Source of the DNA: Methanoregulaceae archaeon UBA467
GTDB taxonomy: Archaea > Halobacteriota > Methanomicrobia > Methanomicrobiales > Methanospirillaceae
DNA: 64,000 nucleotides
Direction of reading: 5' to 3'
NCBI GenBank assembly: GCA_002503825.1
Contig: DASP01000007.1
Location: forward strand, 62,001 to 126,000
In this document: piece after piece, positions 23,320-32,446 of the stretch
How positions within the stretch are numbered: the first letter of the stretch is position 1
How the letters are laid out: the number at the start of each line of letters is the position of its first letter
Position numbers and translations under genes: made by a program
The notes under the pieces: generated by a model
What the model saw: the letters and a program-made list of their open reading frames with translations, nothing else
What the model was told of the DNA's origin: nothing
Databases searched by the model: none

Positions 23320-25098
23320 CTACTTACCCCAGAACGGATTTGATCTCCTCTTCATCGTGGTAAACTCACCCAGTATCTCCTGCGTCGCCACAGGAATGTG
23401 TGAAAGCATCTCCTTTTCAAGAACTTTGACATGCCGTTCAGGTATATCGACGAAAAGGTCATCTTCCACGTTGAGCTGCCGCCCGACAGTAGCCCCTTCA
23501 ATCGAGATCGCGACTTCCGACCCTGCTTCCGCTTCCCTGATATTTTCCTGGTTCAGCTGCATGGATTTCAGGTGCCCGACCTTTTTACCGTCAGTCTGGA
23601 TGAGATTCACATCTGTACGGAGTTTTCCCCCGAGGATCCGAACCCCGACAACAGCAGGGTTACTCTGCCGGAAGACGCAGTGAGGAAGAACGCGGAGTTT
23701 TGCCGGCATTATAATCTGTTCAAATTTCTGCTGTTCGAGCTTTCGCTTGAGTTCATCCTTCCATTCGAGGTAATTATCCACCAGCTGGTAGATGACCCTG
23801 CCTTCAAAGACCTTCACGTGGGTGTATGCGGGGTCTTTGATCATGTCGGCGACATCTGGGAGGATCGGGGTGTTAAAACAGATGAGGACGCGGTAGTATG
23901 GATTTTTTATTGTTTCCGCATCGATGAGATCATGCTTGCTGACCGGCCCCACCTCCGCTTTCATCACCCCGATCTCCTTTCCGTCAAGTTCCTTGCAGAT
24001 AGCTTCAAGCGCCCCTATCGTGTCGGCCTTGATTATTACTCCCTCGGGGGAGAGGGTGACATTGATCTCTTCCATCTCCTTCCGAATCTTTTCCGCCACC
24101 TCTTCGTGGTCACCCCTCACAACCCGCACCGGCGACCCGGCAATCGCACCCTCGAGATTTGGGGCAGAGACTTTAATTCCTGCAGCGGCAGTTACCGATT
24201 TTACTCTTTCAAACCGGTCTTCAACAAGGATTTCAGTCATCGGCCGCGGTTTCAGGAGGGCCCGGACCTTGGTAAACGTAATGCCGTCCTGCCTGGCCAC
24301 TGCGAGTTCATCACCGACGGAAAGAGTCCCGTCATAAAGGATAACATCGAGTGTCGGCCCGAGTCCGCGTTCTTCCTTCACTTCAAGGATTGTCCCGGTG
24401 CCAGGACCATCCACGCTCATTTCAAGCTTATCCTCCATGTACCGCTGTGCCAGGCCGACCATCACCATCAGCAGTTCACCAATTCCCTCACCGGTGTGCG
24501 CACTCAATGGTACGATGGCCAGGTTCCTGCGGAAATCTGAAACACGGTCGAACCTCTCGCATGAAAAATCCATATCTGAGAGCTTTCCGACAATTTCATA
24601 CATTTTTGTTTCAAGCAGCTCTTTTACACGGTCATTTTGTTTTTCAAATGTTTTTAAAAATGGTTCGTCCTTGTGAACCCGCCACCCGTGGAGACGGTCG
24701 ATCTTTGTTGCGGCGACAACAAATGGTGTCCGAAAATTCCTGAGGATCTGGAGCGCTTCTATTGTCTGCGGCTGGAATCCCTGGTTAATATCTACCACGA
24801 CAATCGCCATATCAGCAAGTGCCCCCCCGCGGGCCCTTAACGTGGTAAACGCATGGTGGCCGGGGGTATCAATAAAAAGGAGCCCCGGTACCGTCAGGGA
24901 CATCTTCTCCATTGCTGCGCTCATCCTGACGATAGCGTCAATCGGGACAATTGTCGCTCCGATATGCTGGGTAATTGCACCATCTTCACTGCTTACAACA
25001 GACGACCCGCGGATGCGATCAAGCAATGATGTTTTACCATGGTCTACGTGCCCGAGCACACAGACAATGGGCGTTCTTATATTCTGTTTTTTTGACAT
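23320..25098 (-). CDS. infB: Translation initiation factor aIF5B
   Basis: GTPase that joins ribosomal subunits in archaeal initiation. From ATG 25098 it has 592 aa: G1 GHVDHGKTSLLD, G2/switch I near AITQHIGAT, G3 DTPGHHAF, G4 TKID, then the beta-barrel domains II and IV and the C-terminal helix. An in-frame start at 25146 (SDDRNHAAVTW...) is less likely because family members begin right before the G domain and a GGAG ribosome site lies 10 bases before 25098. Long open frames on the other strand here are shadows. Confidence 0.95.
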   Translation of the reverse strand: MSKKQNIRTPIVCVLGHVDHGKTSLLDRIRGSSVVSSEDGAITQHIGATIVPIDAIVRMSAAMEKMSLTVPGLLFIDTPGHHAFTTLRARGGALADMAIVVVDINQGFQPQTIEALQILRNFRTPFVVAATKIDRLHGWRVHKDEPFLKTFEKQNDRVKELLETKMYEIVGKLSDMDFSCERFDRVSDFRRNLAIVPLSAHTGEGIGELLMVMVGLAQRYMEDKLEMSVDGPGTGTILEVKEERGLGPTLDVILYDGTLSVGDELAVARQDGITFTKVRALLKPRPMTEILVEDRFERVKSVTAAAGIKVSAPNLEGAIAGSPVRVVRGDHEEVAEKIRKEMEEINVTLSPEGVIIKADTIGALEAICKELDGKEIGVMKAEVGPVSKHDLIDAETIKNPYYRVLICFNTPILPDVADMIKDPAYTHVKVFEGRVIYQLVDNYLEWKDELKRKLEQQKFEQIIMPAKLRVLPHCVFRQSNPAVVGVRILGGKLRTDVNLIQTDGKKVGHLKSMQLNQENIREAEAGSEVAISIEGATVGRQLNVEDDLFVDIPERHVKVLEKEMLSHIPVATQEILGEFTTMKRRSNPFWGK

Positions 25099-25342
25099 CC
25101 TCTTCACACTCCACGTAACAGCGGCATGGTTCCGGTCATCTGACACACGATGCGATGAGCATCCTGGAACATTATCTAATTATTGCGCCGTGCAATTTCA
25201 CGTGCATTCCACCTGCCGCTCACCGCTCCTGCTATGTATATGCACACGCGGGCTCTTAATAATCACTCACCATCCACCAGCGCGTCCTGTCCCGGGGAGA
25301 TATATTAAATAGCGAAAATAACAAAATAAGAAGGGTACATCT

Positions 25343-25415
25343 GCCAGGGTAGGGTAGTTGGTCATCCTAGGGGACTGTGGATCCCCCGACCCGGGTTCGA
25401 GTCTCGGCCCTGGCC
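25343..25415 (+). tRNA. tRNA-His (anticodon GUG)
   Basis: 73-nt cloverleaf: acceptor GCCAGGG with CCCTGGC, anticodon stem GGGGA/TCCCC with loop CTGTGGA giving GUG, T-arm ACCCGGG/TTCGAGT region, discriminator C73. CCA is not encoded. The base before position 1 is T, so the extra G-1 needed by HisRS is not genome-encoded here. Confidence 0.93.
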
Positions 25416-25503
25416 TCTTTTCATTATTTAATTGTTTATAATGGATTATCCGGAGTGCTGCACTGTCAATTTCAGGCTCCTGGTCCAGTGTTATCCCGGT
25501 GGA

Positions 25504-25629
25504 TTACATCGGCCTTCCTGACATCACTGCCTCGCATCGCGGACACCTCAGTGTATAACAGGGTGTTGCCGGAGGTTCGGGCATCTCGTACCCGCATACG
25601 GGACACCTGCAGGTGTGAACCTGTGTCAC
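25504..25629 (-). CDS. Tiny double CxxC zinc-ribbon protein
   Basis: A 41-aa ORF from GTG 25629. Its core is HTCRCPVCGYEMPEPPATPC, followed by a second half TLRCPRCEAVMSG; four CxxC-type half-sites (C-R-C-P-V-C and C-P-R-C) make a zinc or iron-sulfur ribbon almost certain. It resembles the widespread small methanogen/sulfate-reducer proteins of pattern CPxCGYxxPxxxGxPCxxxxCPxCGxxM. A weak ribosome site (CAGAGG) lies upstream. Too short for most gene finders. Function unknown. Confidence 0.65.
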   Translation of the reverse strand: MTQVHTCRCPVCGYEMPEPPATPCYTLRCPRCEAVMSGRPM

Positions 25630-25795
25630 AGGCCTCTGGTGAGCGCTCCTCCCTTGTTCCCCCGGATCCGGAATCATCATACATGACTGTTTTGAACACC
25701 TGATTCATTTAATGGAAGCGATTGCGGCAAACACCGTATATTAAACCTTTTCAGGGAGGTCACATCCCGACGGTTTCCGGGAGGAACTGAGCATA

Positions 25796-26743
25796 TCAAC
25801 GGTATATGACGGTTCCTTCGCCCCTGACCACACCGCTGACTGCATTTTCAAGAGATGTAATTATTGCCCTTTTCCCACCGTTCGCTATGAACCGGAGAGC
25901 CGATTCGACTTTCGGCTGCATGCTCCCTGGAAGAAAATGTCCCTGCGCGAGGTACGTACGGGCGGTTTTGCAATCCATCTCATCAATATCGCTCTGGTTG
26001 ACGCGTCCGTAATTGAGCGCTACTTTATGCACATCGGTAAGAATAAGAAGTATATCCGCGCCGATAATCGCTGCATAGAGGGCTGCGACATGATCTTTGT
26101 CAATAACCGCCTCGACTCCCTCGATGTCACCGGACCCGGTGGCAGACACCGGGACTCCGCCGCCCCCGCATGCGATGACGATTGTCCCTTCATCTGAAAG
26201 TTTCCTGATCGCTTCCCCTTCGACAATCCTGACCGGGTCTGGTGATGGCACAAGGCGCCTGTACCCGCGTCCGCTGTCATTTTCCACCGTCCATCCCTTT
26301 TCCTGTCTTAGTCTCCCCGCTTCCATGGCAGTATAAAACGGACCGATAGGCTTTGAGGGCGACCGGAACGCAGGGTCATCCCTGTCAACGAGGCATTGTG
26401 TCAGCACGGTGATGACCGGTTTGATGATGCCTTCCCCGTTCAGTTCATTTTTCAGCGACTGCTGGAGCATGTACCCGATCATACCCTGGCTCTGCGCCCC
26501 GCATACGTCGAGGGGCATCGGCGGGAGTGTAGTCTTTGCGATGTCATACGCGAGGAGGATATCCCCGACCTGGGGACCGTTCCCGTGGGTGATTGCGATA
26601 TCGTACCCCAGCTTTATCAGCTCCACCATGTGACTGCAGGTGGCGCGGACGTTTTCGAGCTGTTCCTCTGCCGTTCCTTCCTCTCTGTGCTTAAGAATCG
26701 CATTACCGCCAAGGGCGATAAGAATTTTTTCTGCCACATTCAT
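25796..26743 (-). CDS. arcC: Carbamate kinase
   Basis: Converts carbamoyl phosphate and ADP to ATP, ammonia and CO2, or makes carbamoyl phosphate in reverse. Amino acid kinase fold, 315 aa from ATG 26743: ILIALGGNAIL at the start, ITHGNGPQVGD near residue 55, ACGGGGVPV near 210, VIDKDHVAALYA and LTDVHKVALNYG near 240, GSMQPKVESALRF near 275, all conserved. A longer open frame starts at 26809 but family length and the GGA upstream of 26743 favour the shorter. No arginine deiminase or ornithine carbamoyltransferase gene is nearby. Confidence 0.94.
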   Translation of the reverse strand: MNVAEKILIALGGNAILKHREEGTAEEQLENVRATCSHMVELIKLGYDIAITHGNGPQVGDILLAYDIAKTTLPPMPLDVCGAQSQGMIGYMLQQSLKNELNGEGIIKPVITVLTQCLVDRDDPAFRSPSKPIGPFYTAMEAGRLRQEKGWTVENDSGRGYRRLVPSPDPVRIVEGEAIRKLSDEGTIVIACGGGGVPVSATGSGDIEGVEAVIDKDHVAALYAAIIGADILLILTDVHKVALNYGRVNQSDIDEMDCKTARTYLAQGHFLPGSMQPKVESALRFIANGGKRAIITSLENAVSGVVRGEGTVIYR

Positions 26744-26842
26744 CACCGTTCCGCAATCATGACAATTCTGCTTCTTCTTCCGGACGTTTCGTGTCAGGTA
26801 TCCGGACATGTTTTTACGGGTCTGCAGAGATCCCGATTCTTT

Positions 26843-27223
26843 TCAGGTATTCTCCCGGGCCAGTCGGGACTGGTTTTCCATCCGCCCTTCCCTGCTTGCG
26901 AGGCAGAACAATCCCCCGAGGAGAAGAACCAGATCAAGCGGGGGAAGAAGTGACCCGATGACGGCAAGGATCCCGGCCCACTGGAACCTCTCCCGTTCAG
27001 CCATGACAAGCGCCAGCACCCCGCATACCAGTCCTGCAGCTTTCGCTACGGCGATAACCAGGACACCTGCCCGAAGAATATGTTCAGGAAAGAAGCGTGT
27101 CGAGAACGGCAGAGTTCCGGCAGAGAGAAGGTAGAGGAGGGCGGCCAGGCCGAGCACGATCCCTGCCAGCATAAGTATTTTCCCGATCTTTGCCTCGGTG
27201 CTGAGTCCGTGTACACCTGTCAT
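26843..27223 (-). CDS. Small multi-helix membrane protein
   Basis: A 126-aa membrane protein with about four hydrophobic helices (ILMLAGIVLGLAALLYLLS, AGVLVIAVAKAAGLVCGVLALV, WAGILAVIGSLLPPLDLVLLL) and a charged C-terminal tail (SREGRMENQSRLAREN). It looks like the DUF4064-type group of small four-helix proteins but I cannot name it with certainty. ATG 27223 is chosen for its GGAG ribosome site seven bases upstream; the frame opens at 27364. Confidence 0.65.
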   Translation of the reverse strand: MTGVHGLSTEAKIGKILMLAGIVLGLAALLYLLSAGTLPFSTRFFPEHILRAGVLVIAVAKAAGLVCGVLALVMAERERFQWAGILAVIGSLLPPLDLVLLLGGLFCLASREGRMENQSRLARENT

Positions 27224-27378
27224 CCGAATGCTCCGGGGATGAAAAATACATCCCTGCTCCAGTCCGGAACTCCACGCCGGCGCATGCACATGGAGAAATG
27301 TGTGGACGCGAGTGATAATAATAGAATTGATACATTTAAGTATCGCCCGCCGCCACCCATACATTAAAAGACCGGAGG

Positions 27379-28263
27379 ATGTCCTTGATTAAAATCAGCC
27401 TTGTTTTTTTTATCTGTTCGCTCTGTATTCTTTCTGGGATCACTGCAGCCGGCCTTCCATCCGATGAAACGGCTGCCGGAGAACTCGGGTATTACCGTAT
27501 CCACTGTAATGTGGACGGTGCAGGCGTCTATTTTGACGATGACTACAAGGGTAAGATCAGCAACGGGATTCTCGACGTAGCCGCATATCCGACTCAGACC
27601 CCCTATACTTCATTTACCCTGAAAAAGGAAGGGTATGACTCCTATAAAGGGCCGATCCTCTCGGTGCCGGGGAAAGACCGGATCATTCATATCTACGTGA
27701 CAATGAATGCCATGCCGGTCACCGGAACTTCGGAGATCCACCTGCTGGCGAGCCCTGCCGGGTCAGACGTATTCTTTGACGGTTCACTGCAGGGCCAGGT
27801 CCCGTCAAACGGTATTTTTATACTCTATAACGTTAAGCCGGGCAGCCATCCGGTTCAGGTGTCAAAGACCGGTTTCCATACCATAACAAAAGATATCTAT
27901 GCCGGTCCGAACGAGATGCAAAAAATTTCCATCACACTTACACCGATACGCCTCGGCACCATTTCTGTAACATCGGACCCTGCAGGCGGACAGGTATATA
28001 TAGACTCGCGTTACAGGGGAATCACTCCCTTATCTCTCGAAGATGTGCCCGAGGGAACACATACCGTCACTGTTTCCATGGACGGATATAACGATGCCAG
28101 AACAGATGTCGTTGTCAGTTCACCCGGCACTCCCCCGGTACATGCCGTACTTGTCCCCGATGAGACGGCCGTCCCCCGCAACAACAGGATACCTGTCTCC
28201 GCACTATTGGTGCCTGCAGCACTTCTCATTTTAACGTATTTATGCGCAGTCCAAAGGAAATGA
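27379..28263 (+). CDS. PEGA-domain cell-surface protein
   Basis: 294 aa with an N-terminal signal peptide (ISLVFFICSLCILSGITAAG), three PEGA-type repeats (residues about 38-115, 118-190 and 192-262: GTISVTSDPAGGQVYIDSRYRG, in parts, with the conserved GxTP-L-xL-PxGxHxVxVxxxGY pattern) and a C-terminal helix plus basic end (SALLVPAALLILTYLCAVQRK). The protein is probably anchored outside the membrane. The given start is ATG 27379, but GGAGG abuts it. A TTG six bases on (27385) has proper ribosome-site spacing and may be the true start. Confidence 0.85.
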   Translation: MSLIKISLVFFICSLCILSGITAAGLPSDETAAGELGYYRIHCNVDGAGVYFDDDYKGKISNGILDVAAYPTQTPYTSFTLKKEGYDSYKGPILSVPGKDRIIHIYVTMNAMPVTGTSEIHLLASPAGSDVFFDGSLQGQVPSNGIFILYNVKPGSHPVQVSKTGFHTITKDIYAGPNEMQKISITLTPIRLGTISVTSDPAGGQVYIDSRYRGITPLSLEDVPEGTHTVTVSMDGYNDARTDVVVSSPGTPPVHAVLVPDETAVPRNNRIPVSALLVPAALLILTYLCAVQRK

Positions 28264-28291
28264 TATTTTTTGAAAAATAAGCTCTGTTGAC

Positions 28292-28426
28292 ATCCTTATT
28301 TCGAAAAAACCGGTCCGATCCAATTCTCTGACAGGAGGTTCTCAACCCTCCCTGCCCCACCCCTCTGCAGGAGGGTCTGCAGGCAGGGTTAACCGGGATT
28401 CTGTTATTTTTGAAAAGAACGACGCA
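28292..28426 (+). repeat. Dispersed repeat, copy A
   Basis: About 135 bp shared, in opposite orientation, with 56836-56970. Both carry TGACAGGAGG, then TTCTCA..CCCTCCCTGCCCCACCCC, GCAGGGTT and GATTCTGTTATTTT, with matching flanks. Complementary GGAGG/CCTCC and GCAGGG/CCCTGC parts allow internal hairpins. It has no coding potential and lies between the PEGA gene and the STAS gene. Confidence 0.7.
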
Positions 28427-28617
28427 CGTTTCCTGTCGCATTGGGGGGAAGCTCCCCTGCAATCATGGAGATCAGCCCCGGGTGTGTCGCGATGAGGAGT
28501 ACCGCGAAAAAGGAATAATGAGAAAACGGGAATGATTTCAAAAGAACGTATAGAATGATTGAAAATTACGAACCAGGCCATATTCACGGTCCACCCGTGA
28601 CAGCAAATAAAATATGG
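28427..28617. other. Remainder of the spacer before the STAS gene
   Basis: Contains a GGGGGAAGCTCCCC hairpin near 28443-28458, possibly a convergent terminator for the PEGA or STAS gene. No ORF. Confidence 0.35.
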
Positions 28618-29943
28618 TCAGGGGGTCCGGAGCGGAGTGTCCGGGACTATGCCCGATATATATGCCACACCCACCTTTGCCCGCCGGAGCCTTGTCGAAT
28701 CAAGAAGGTGCCGCATATCGATAAACTCCCCTTCGGTAACGATCTTTTTCACCTGCTGGTTCAGGCTTGCAGACGGGTCCCAGGGGACGTTCCTGAATAC
28801 AACTCCGTGGTTATGAAGAAAGAGTTGTTCACTCCCTTTATTAGCCGGATTAATGTAGTAAAGGGCTTTCAGGAGCTCAGGGTCATACATCCCGAGGTCA
28901 GATGCAAAATCGATACCGATGCCAAAACTCACTATAGTATCACCCCGGTACCTGGGCTTGGTATCATGGTCAATCCACGTGTCAAAAAATTCAGGGTCCA
29001 TGATACTCCTGTCCCCGCCCGGGGCATCCGTCCGGAGCGGAGATTTTTTAATTCCTGAACTTTCAAGTCCTGCAAGTACCCCCCATATTACCAGCGCTAC
29101 AATTCCTGCCGGTTTTTTCTTCCGTTCGCGTGCAAATGCAAAAATTTCCCGGTAAAGGTCTGAAAAACTGATCCCGGTATCAGAGTCGGTCTCAAATGAA
29201 AGGACTTCGTTGAATGTGCCGTTTAAAATAACATTAAACGCGGTAAATATCTTCACTTCGCCGGTATCGCGCGCAGGGGTAAAGAAATCAGGCGTGCTGT
29301 TGCCGTCGGTCGGCAGCCATACCATCGAACCGTGAAGGGTGATCATCTCTCCGAGTAACGGAAGGGCATCGGATACACCGTCTCCCATCGCACCAAGTCC
29401 AAGCGAGTATTCAACATCGGAAAACCGTACCGCTTTTATATGTGATGCGTCCAGCCTTGCATGCAGGACATCCTCGAGACTGCCGATAAATTTAAGGGTT
29501 GCAGGGTTCGGGGATCCGGACTCTACGGTCACTTTCATACCCTTTCTCGAATGTGAGGGAGAGGCTATCTCCATCAGCAGATCATCGCGATCTGCAGAAC
29601 GGCCTGCTGCAGCAACGGCCTCCCGGGTAGTTTTGCAGATCGGAAAAACCGTGGTGAATCCTGCCATTTCCAGGACTTTACGTGGATATTCCTGAACGCC
29701 GGCGAGAATTACAAGACCGTTTCTTTCTTTTAGGAGCTTCCGGTATGCAAGCAGGACACGGATCCCTCCGCTGCTTAAGTAGGATACGTTTTCCATCACG
29801 ATGACAATGGACCGATCATCATCGTGGAGTGATGACCTGATAATTTCTTCAAGTTTTCCGGCACCGAATCCGTCCAGCCTTCCGTTACAGAATATTGTCA
29901 GTATACCATCCTGTCGTTCTTTCAGGACATCCATTCCATTCAC
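28618..29943 (-). CDS. STAS-domain protein with a long C-terminal region of unknown function
   Basis: 441 aa. Residues about 5-110 form a STAS/anti-anti-sigma-like domain: ILTIFCNGRLDGFGAGKLEEI, VIVMENVSYLSSGGIRVLLAYRKLLKERNGLVILAG (in parts), with Ser in SSGGIR at the place phosphorylated in bacterial SpoIIAA proteins. The remaining 330 residues match nothing I can name; they include LGLGAMGDGVSDALPLLGEM and a conserved-looking NPANKGSEQLFLHNHGV near the end. No membrane helices or kinase partner are nearby. Starts GTG 29943 or ATG 29934 are possible. Confidence 0.7.
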   Translation of the reverse strand: MNGMDVLKERQDGILTIFCNGRLDGFGAGKLEEIIRSSLHDDDRSIVIVMENVSYLSSGGIRVLLAYRKLLKERNGLVILAGVQEYPRKVLEMAGFTTVFPICKTTREAVAAAGRSADRDDLLMEIASPSHSRKGMKVTVESGSPNPATLKFIGSLEDVLHARLDASHIKAVRFSDVEYSLGLGAMGDGVSDALPLLGEMITLHGSMVWLPTDGNSTPDFFTPARDTGEVKIFTAFNVILNGTFNEVLSFETDSDTGISFSDLYREIFAFARERKKKPAGIVALVIWGVLAGLESSGIKKSPLRTDAPGGDRSIMDPEFFDTWIDHDTKPRYRGDTIVSFGIGIDFASDLGMYDPELLKALYYINPANKGSEQLFLHNHGVVFRNVPWDPSASLNQQVKKIVTEGEFIDMRHLLDSTRLRRAKVGVAYISGIVPDTPLRTP

Positions 29944-30128
29944 GCTCTGTGTATGGGTTGCAATTCATAAGTAAAATAAGAAGGGGTTATACACCCGCAT
30001 CATCACCGGGGGAACAGATAAAAGAGGGCAGGGCGACATGGTGGTGATGAGCCATGCCTGGACGCGATGTGTCACCGGTGCTTCCGGTTGTCCTGATATA
30101 TGATATTGAAACCGGAAGCCCCCGGGAG

Positions 30129-30521
30129 ATGAGTAAAATTGTAAAAACAGATGAGGAATGGAGAAATGCCCTCTCACCCGAACAGTTCAGGGTTGCCCGG
30201 AAAAAAGGGACCGAAACCCCGTTTACAGGTAAATATCACGCATTTCATGAAAAAGGGGTTTATGTCTGTGTCTGTTGCGGCACCGGCCTTTTCTTATCTG
30301 ATGACAAGTTCGGGTCCGGTACGGGGTGGCCAAGTTTTACTGCGCCGGTTGACGCTCATAACATACATACTACTCCGGATACGAGAATGGGTATGCAGCG
30401 GACTGAAGTCCTGTGTGCCCGGTGCGATGCCCACCTCGGGCATGTCTTTGACGACGGGGCCCCGCCCGGAGGGAAACGGTACTGCATGAACTCTGCTGCA
30501 CTCGACTTTATCAGGGACTGA
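30129..30521 (+). CDS. msrB: Peptide-methionine (R)-S-oxide reductase
   Basis: Repairs methionine-R-sulfoxide in proteins. In 130 aa: TPFTGKYHAFHEKGVYVCVCCG, GSGTGWPSF, CARCDAHLGHVFDDG, and catalytic RYCMNSAALDF; the two CxxC pairs (CVCC, CARC) bind the structural zinc. The catalytic Cys and the usual IN/MN-SAAL context are intact. ATG 30129 (SKIVKTDEEW) is used, since the frame upstream to 30054 is not family-like. No MsrA gene is adjacent. It fits an anaerobe's oxidative-damage repair. Confidence 0.95.
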   Translation: MSKIVKTDEEWRNALSPEQFRVARKKGTETPFTGKYHAFHEKGVYVCVCCGTGLFLSDDKFGSGTGWPSFTAPVDAHNIHTTPDTRMGMQRTEVLCARCDAHLGHVFDDGAPPGGKRYCMNSAALDFIRD

Positions 30522-30685
30522 AAAGAGCCTGATGAAAAATATCACGAATTGTGGAGAATTGCACGGACCCGGAATATACTATCCGAATTATTCCGGGATT
30601 CCGCCCGGATCATCCATATAGCGTTGCAGGAGCCCGTCACACAAGATTTTTATATCCATGTTTCATAGCAGACACTGGGGACAAA

Positions 30686-30946
30686 ATGCAAAAATGCGGC
30701 ATAAAAGCACTGGCAAACATCAGGGGCGGGCTTTCTGGAGTCCTCGTGTACCTGGTCATTACAGCCATGGTTTTTTTTGCCGGGTTCATGACAGCGTCTG
30801 GAAATGACACCCCGGCTGCCCGGCTGCTGTTGAGCATCTTTGAGATCTATTTCATCGTTGCATTTCCACTCTGGGCGATCCCACTTTCGTATTTCGCCGG
30901 GGGCTGCCTCTTCTGCCCGGATGACGAAGCCCCCGAAACTCCGTGA
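30686..30946 (+). CDS. Small two-helix membrane protein
   Basis: 86 aa with two clear hydrophobic helices (GVLVYLVITAMVFFAGF and IYFIVAFPLWAIPLSYF) and a short cysteine-bearing tail (GGCLFCPDDE). The frame begins at 30551, but ATG 30686 with GGGG upstream fits the membrane protein better. Family unknown. Confidence 0.55.
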   Translation: MQKCGIKALANIRGGLSGVLVYLVITAMVFFAGFMTASGNDTPAARLLLSIFEIYFIVAFPLWAIPLSYFAGGCLFCPDDEAPETP

Positions 30947-31141
30947 TAATGAACAGGAGACACCCCAAAATCCTGCTCCAGGCCGGCCCTGCCATTTCAG
31001 GTTAGAGTACATTTATGCATTGATATCCCACCATCTATCCATACGCGGGAGAAGTACAGGCAGTCCCCGAATCCTCCCTCCCCCTGAGATAATGAGGACC
31101 TTCCCTGCCGTGCTGCTCCTGAAGACGGGAGATATCTGGTG

Positions 31142-32326
31142 ATGCTACAATCCGGAGAACACATCGTTGCCGTTGTCGGCTGTGGGAGTTACGGGCACGA
31201 TGAAGTCGCCTCTGCCCTGAAAAAAGCCGTAGACCTGGTCGAAGAGTCAGGGGCGGTTGTGACCGGCGGGGAGCGTATTCTCCTCAAGCCAAACCTGCTG
31301 CAGGGTATGCCCCCGCAACAGTGTGTCAATACCCATCCTGAAGTTCTGGCTGCTGTTGCAGACCTGCTGATCTCACGCGGGTGCCGTGTCACTATTGCAG
31401 ACAGCCCGGGCGGAGGTATCAGGTATACCGTCCGGAACCTGAAAAAAGCATATGAAGGGGCAGGTTATGACCGGGTTGCATCCGATACCGGGGCTGATCT
31501 TAATTATGATACCGGGTTTGAAGTCCGGTCCTTTCCCGACGGCAGGGTGGTAAAACAGTTCCCTCTGATCTCTCCTGCTCTCACTGCCGACGGGATCGTT
31601 GTGGCATCAAAGGCAAAAACACACATACTGACACTCATCACGGGCTCTGCAAAAAATCTCTTTGGACTTATTCCCGGCCTGGAAAAACCGCTGTTCCATT
31701 CACGGTTCCATGACCCTGCACTCTTTGCAGGAATGATTGTTGACTTAAACGAGATGGTGAAACCCCGGCTGCAGATAATTGATGCGGTGACTGGTATGGA
31801 AGGAGACGGTCCCACTTCCGGTACTCCCCGCAAAATCGGGGTAATCCTGGCCGGGACGAATGCCTTCGCCCTTGACATGGTACTTTGCCGGCTTATGTCC
31901 ATAGACCCTTCCGAGGTTCCTGTCCTTGCCGAGGCAATAAAAAGAGGGCTCATTAAAGATGATATGAGTGATATCCTCGTTAAAGGCGACCCGGTCGAAT
32001 GGTATATTGTGGAGGGATACCGGAAACCTTCTACCTACCTCGGAAAAGGAAAAGGGATGCAGAAGAAATTTATTTTCAGGGCACTCCATCATCTCGGGAA
32101 GATCTATGCCCTCAGGCCGTCTGTGGACAGGGAAGCCTGTACCAGGTGCGGGAAGTGCCAGGTAATCTGCCCGGGAGGGGCAATACGGATCTCTTCTGCA
32201 GGGGCTCATATCGACCTTTCGAAGTGCATCCGTTGTTACTGCTGCCACGAGATGTGTACATCGGATGCTATCCGCCTGAAGAGAGGAATTGCAGGACAGC
32301 TGCTCCATAAAATCGTGGGGGACTGA
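31142..32326 (+). CDS. DUF362 protein with C-terminal 2x[4Fe-4S] ferredoxin domain
   Basis: 394 aa. The DUF362 part has KPNLLQGMPPQQCVNTHPEV and a core KTHILTLITGSAKNLFGLIPG (in parts), followed by a ferredoxin domain with CTRCGKCQVICPGGAI and CIRCYCCHEMCTSDAI, i.e. two [4Fe-4S] sets of CxxCxxCxxxC type. DUF362 proteins in anaerobes are common, and the fusion suggests an electron-transfer or radical-linked enzyme of unknown substrate. ATG 31142 is preferred to the GTG three bases before; a GGAG lies near 31129. Confidence 0.85.
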   Translation: MLQSGEHIVAVVGCGSYGHDEVASALKKAVDLVEESGAVVTGGERILLKPNLLQGMPPQQCVNTHPEVLAAVADLLISRGCRVTIADSPGGGIRYTVRNLKKAYEGAGYDRVASDTGADLNYDTGFEVRSFPDGRVVKQFPLISPALTADGIVVASKAKTHILTLITGSAKNLFGLIPGLEKPLFHSRFHDPALFAGMIVDLNEMVKPRLQIIDAVTGMEGDGPTSGTPRKIGVILAGTNAFALDMVLCRLMSIDPSEVPVLAEAIKRGLIKDDMSDILVKGDPVEWYIVEGYRKPSTYLGKGKGMQKKFIFRALHHLGKIYALRPSVDREACTRCGKCQVICPGGAIRISSAGAHIDLSKCIRCYCCHEMCTSDAIRLKRGIAGQLLHKIVGD

Positions 32327-32446
32327 AACGACGGCATGGCAGTTACGGAAACGGTGAACTGGTCTGGCAGGTAACGGGACAGGATAAAAACTCGTTCGTA
32401 CCCTCTCCCGGACCCGCAGTCAAATTCATCCCGGGAAGGTGAATAC

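Noticed and set aside
23431..24540. 369-codon open frame antisense to infB
   Set aside because: It lies wholly inside the aIF5B gene on the opposite strand; its amino acid pattern is a codon-bias shadow and infB has unmistakable GTPase motifs.
26396..26953. 185-codon plus-strand frame over the carbamate kinase gene
   Set aside because: It is antisense to a well-supported carbamate kinase; no ribosome site or protein family.
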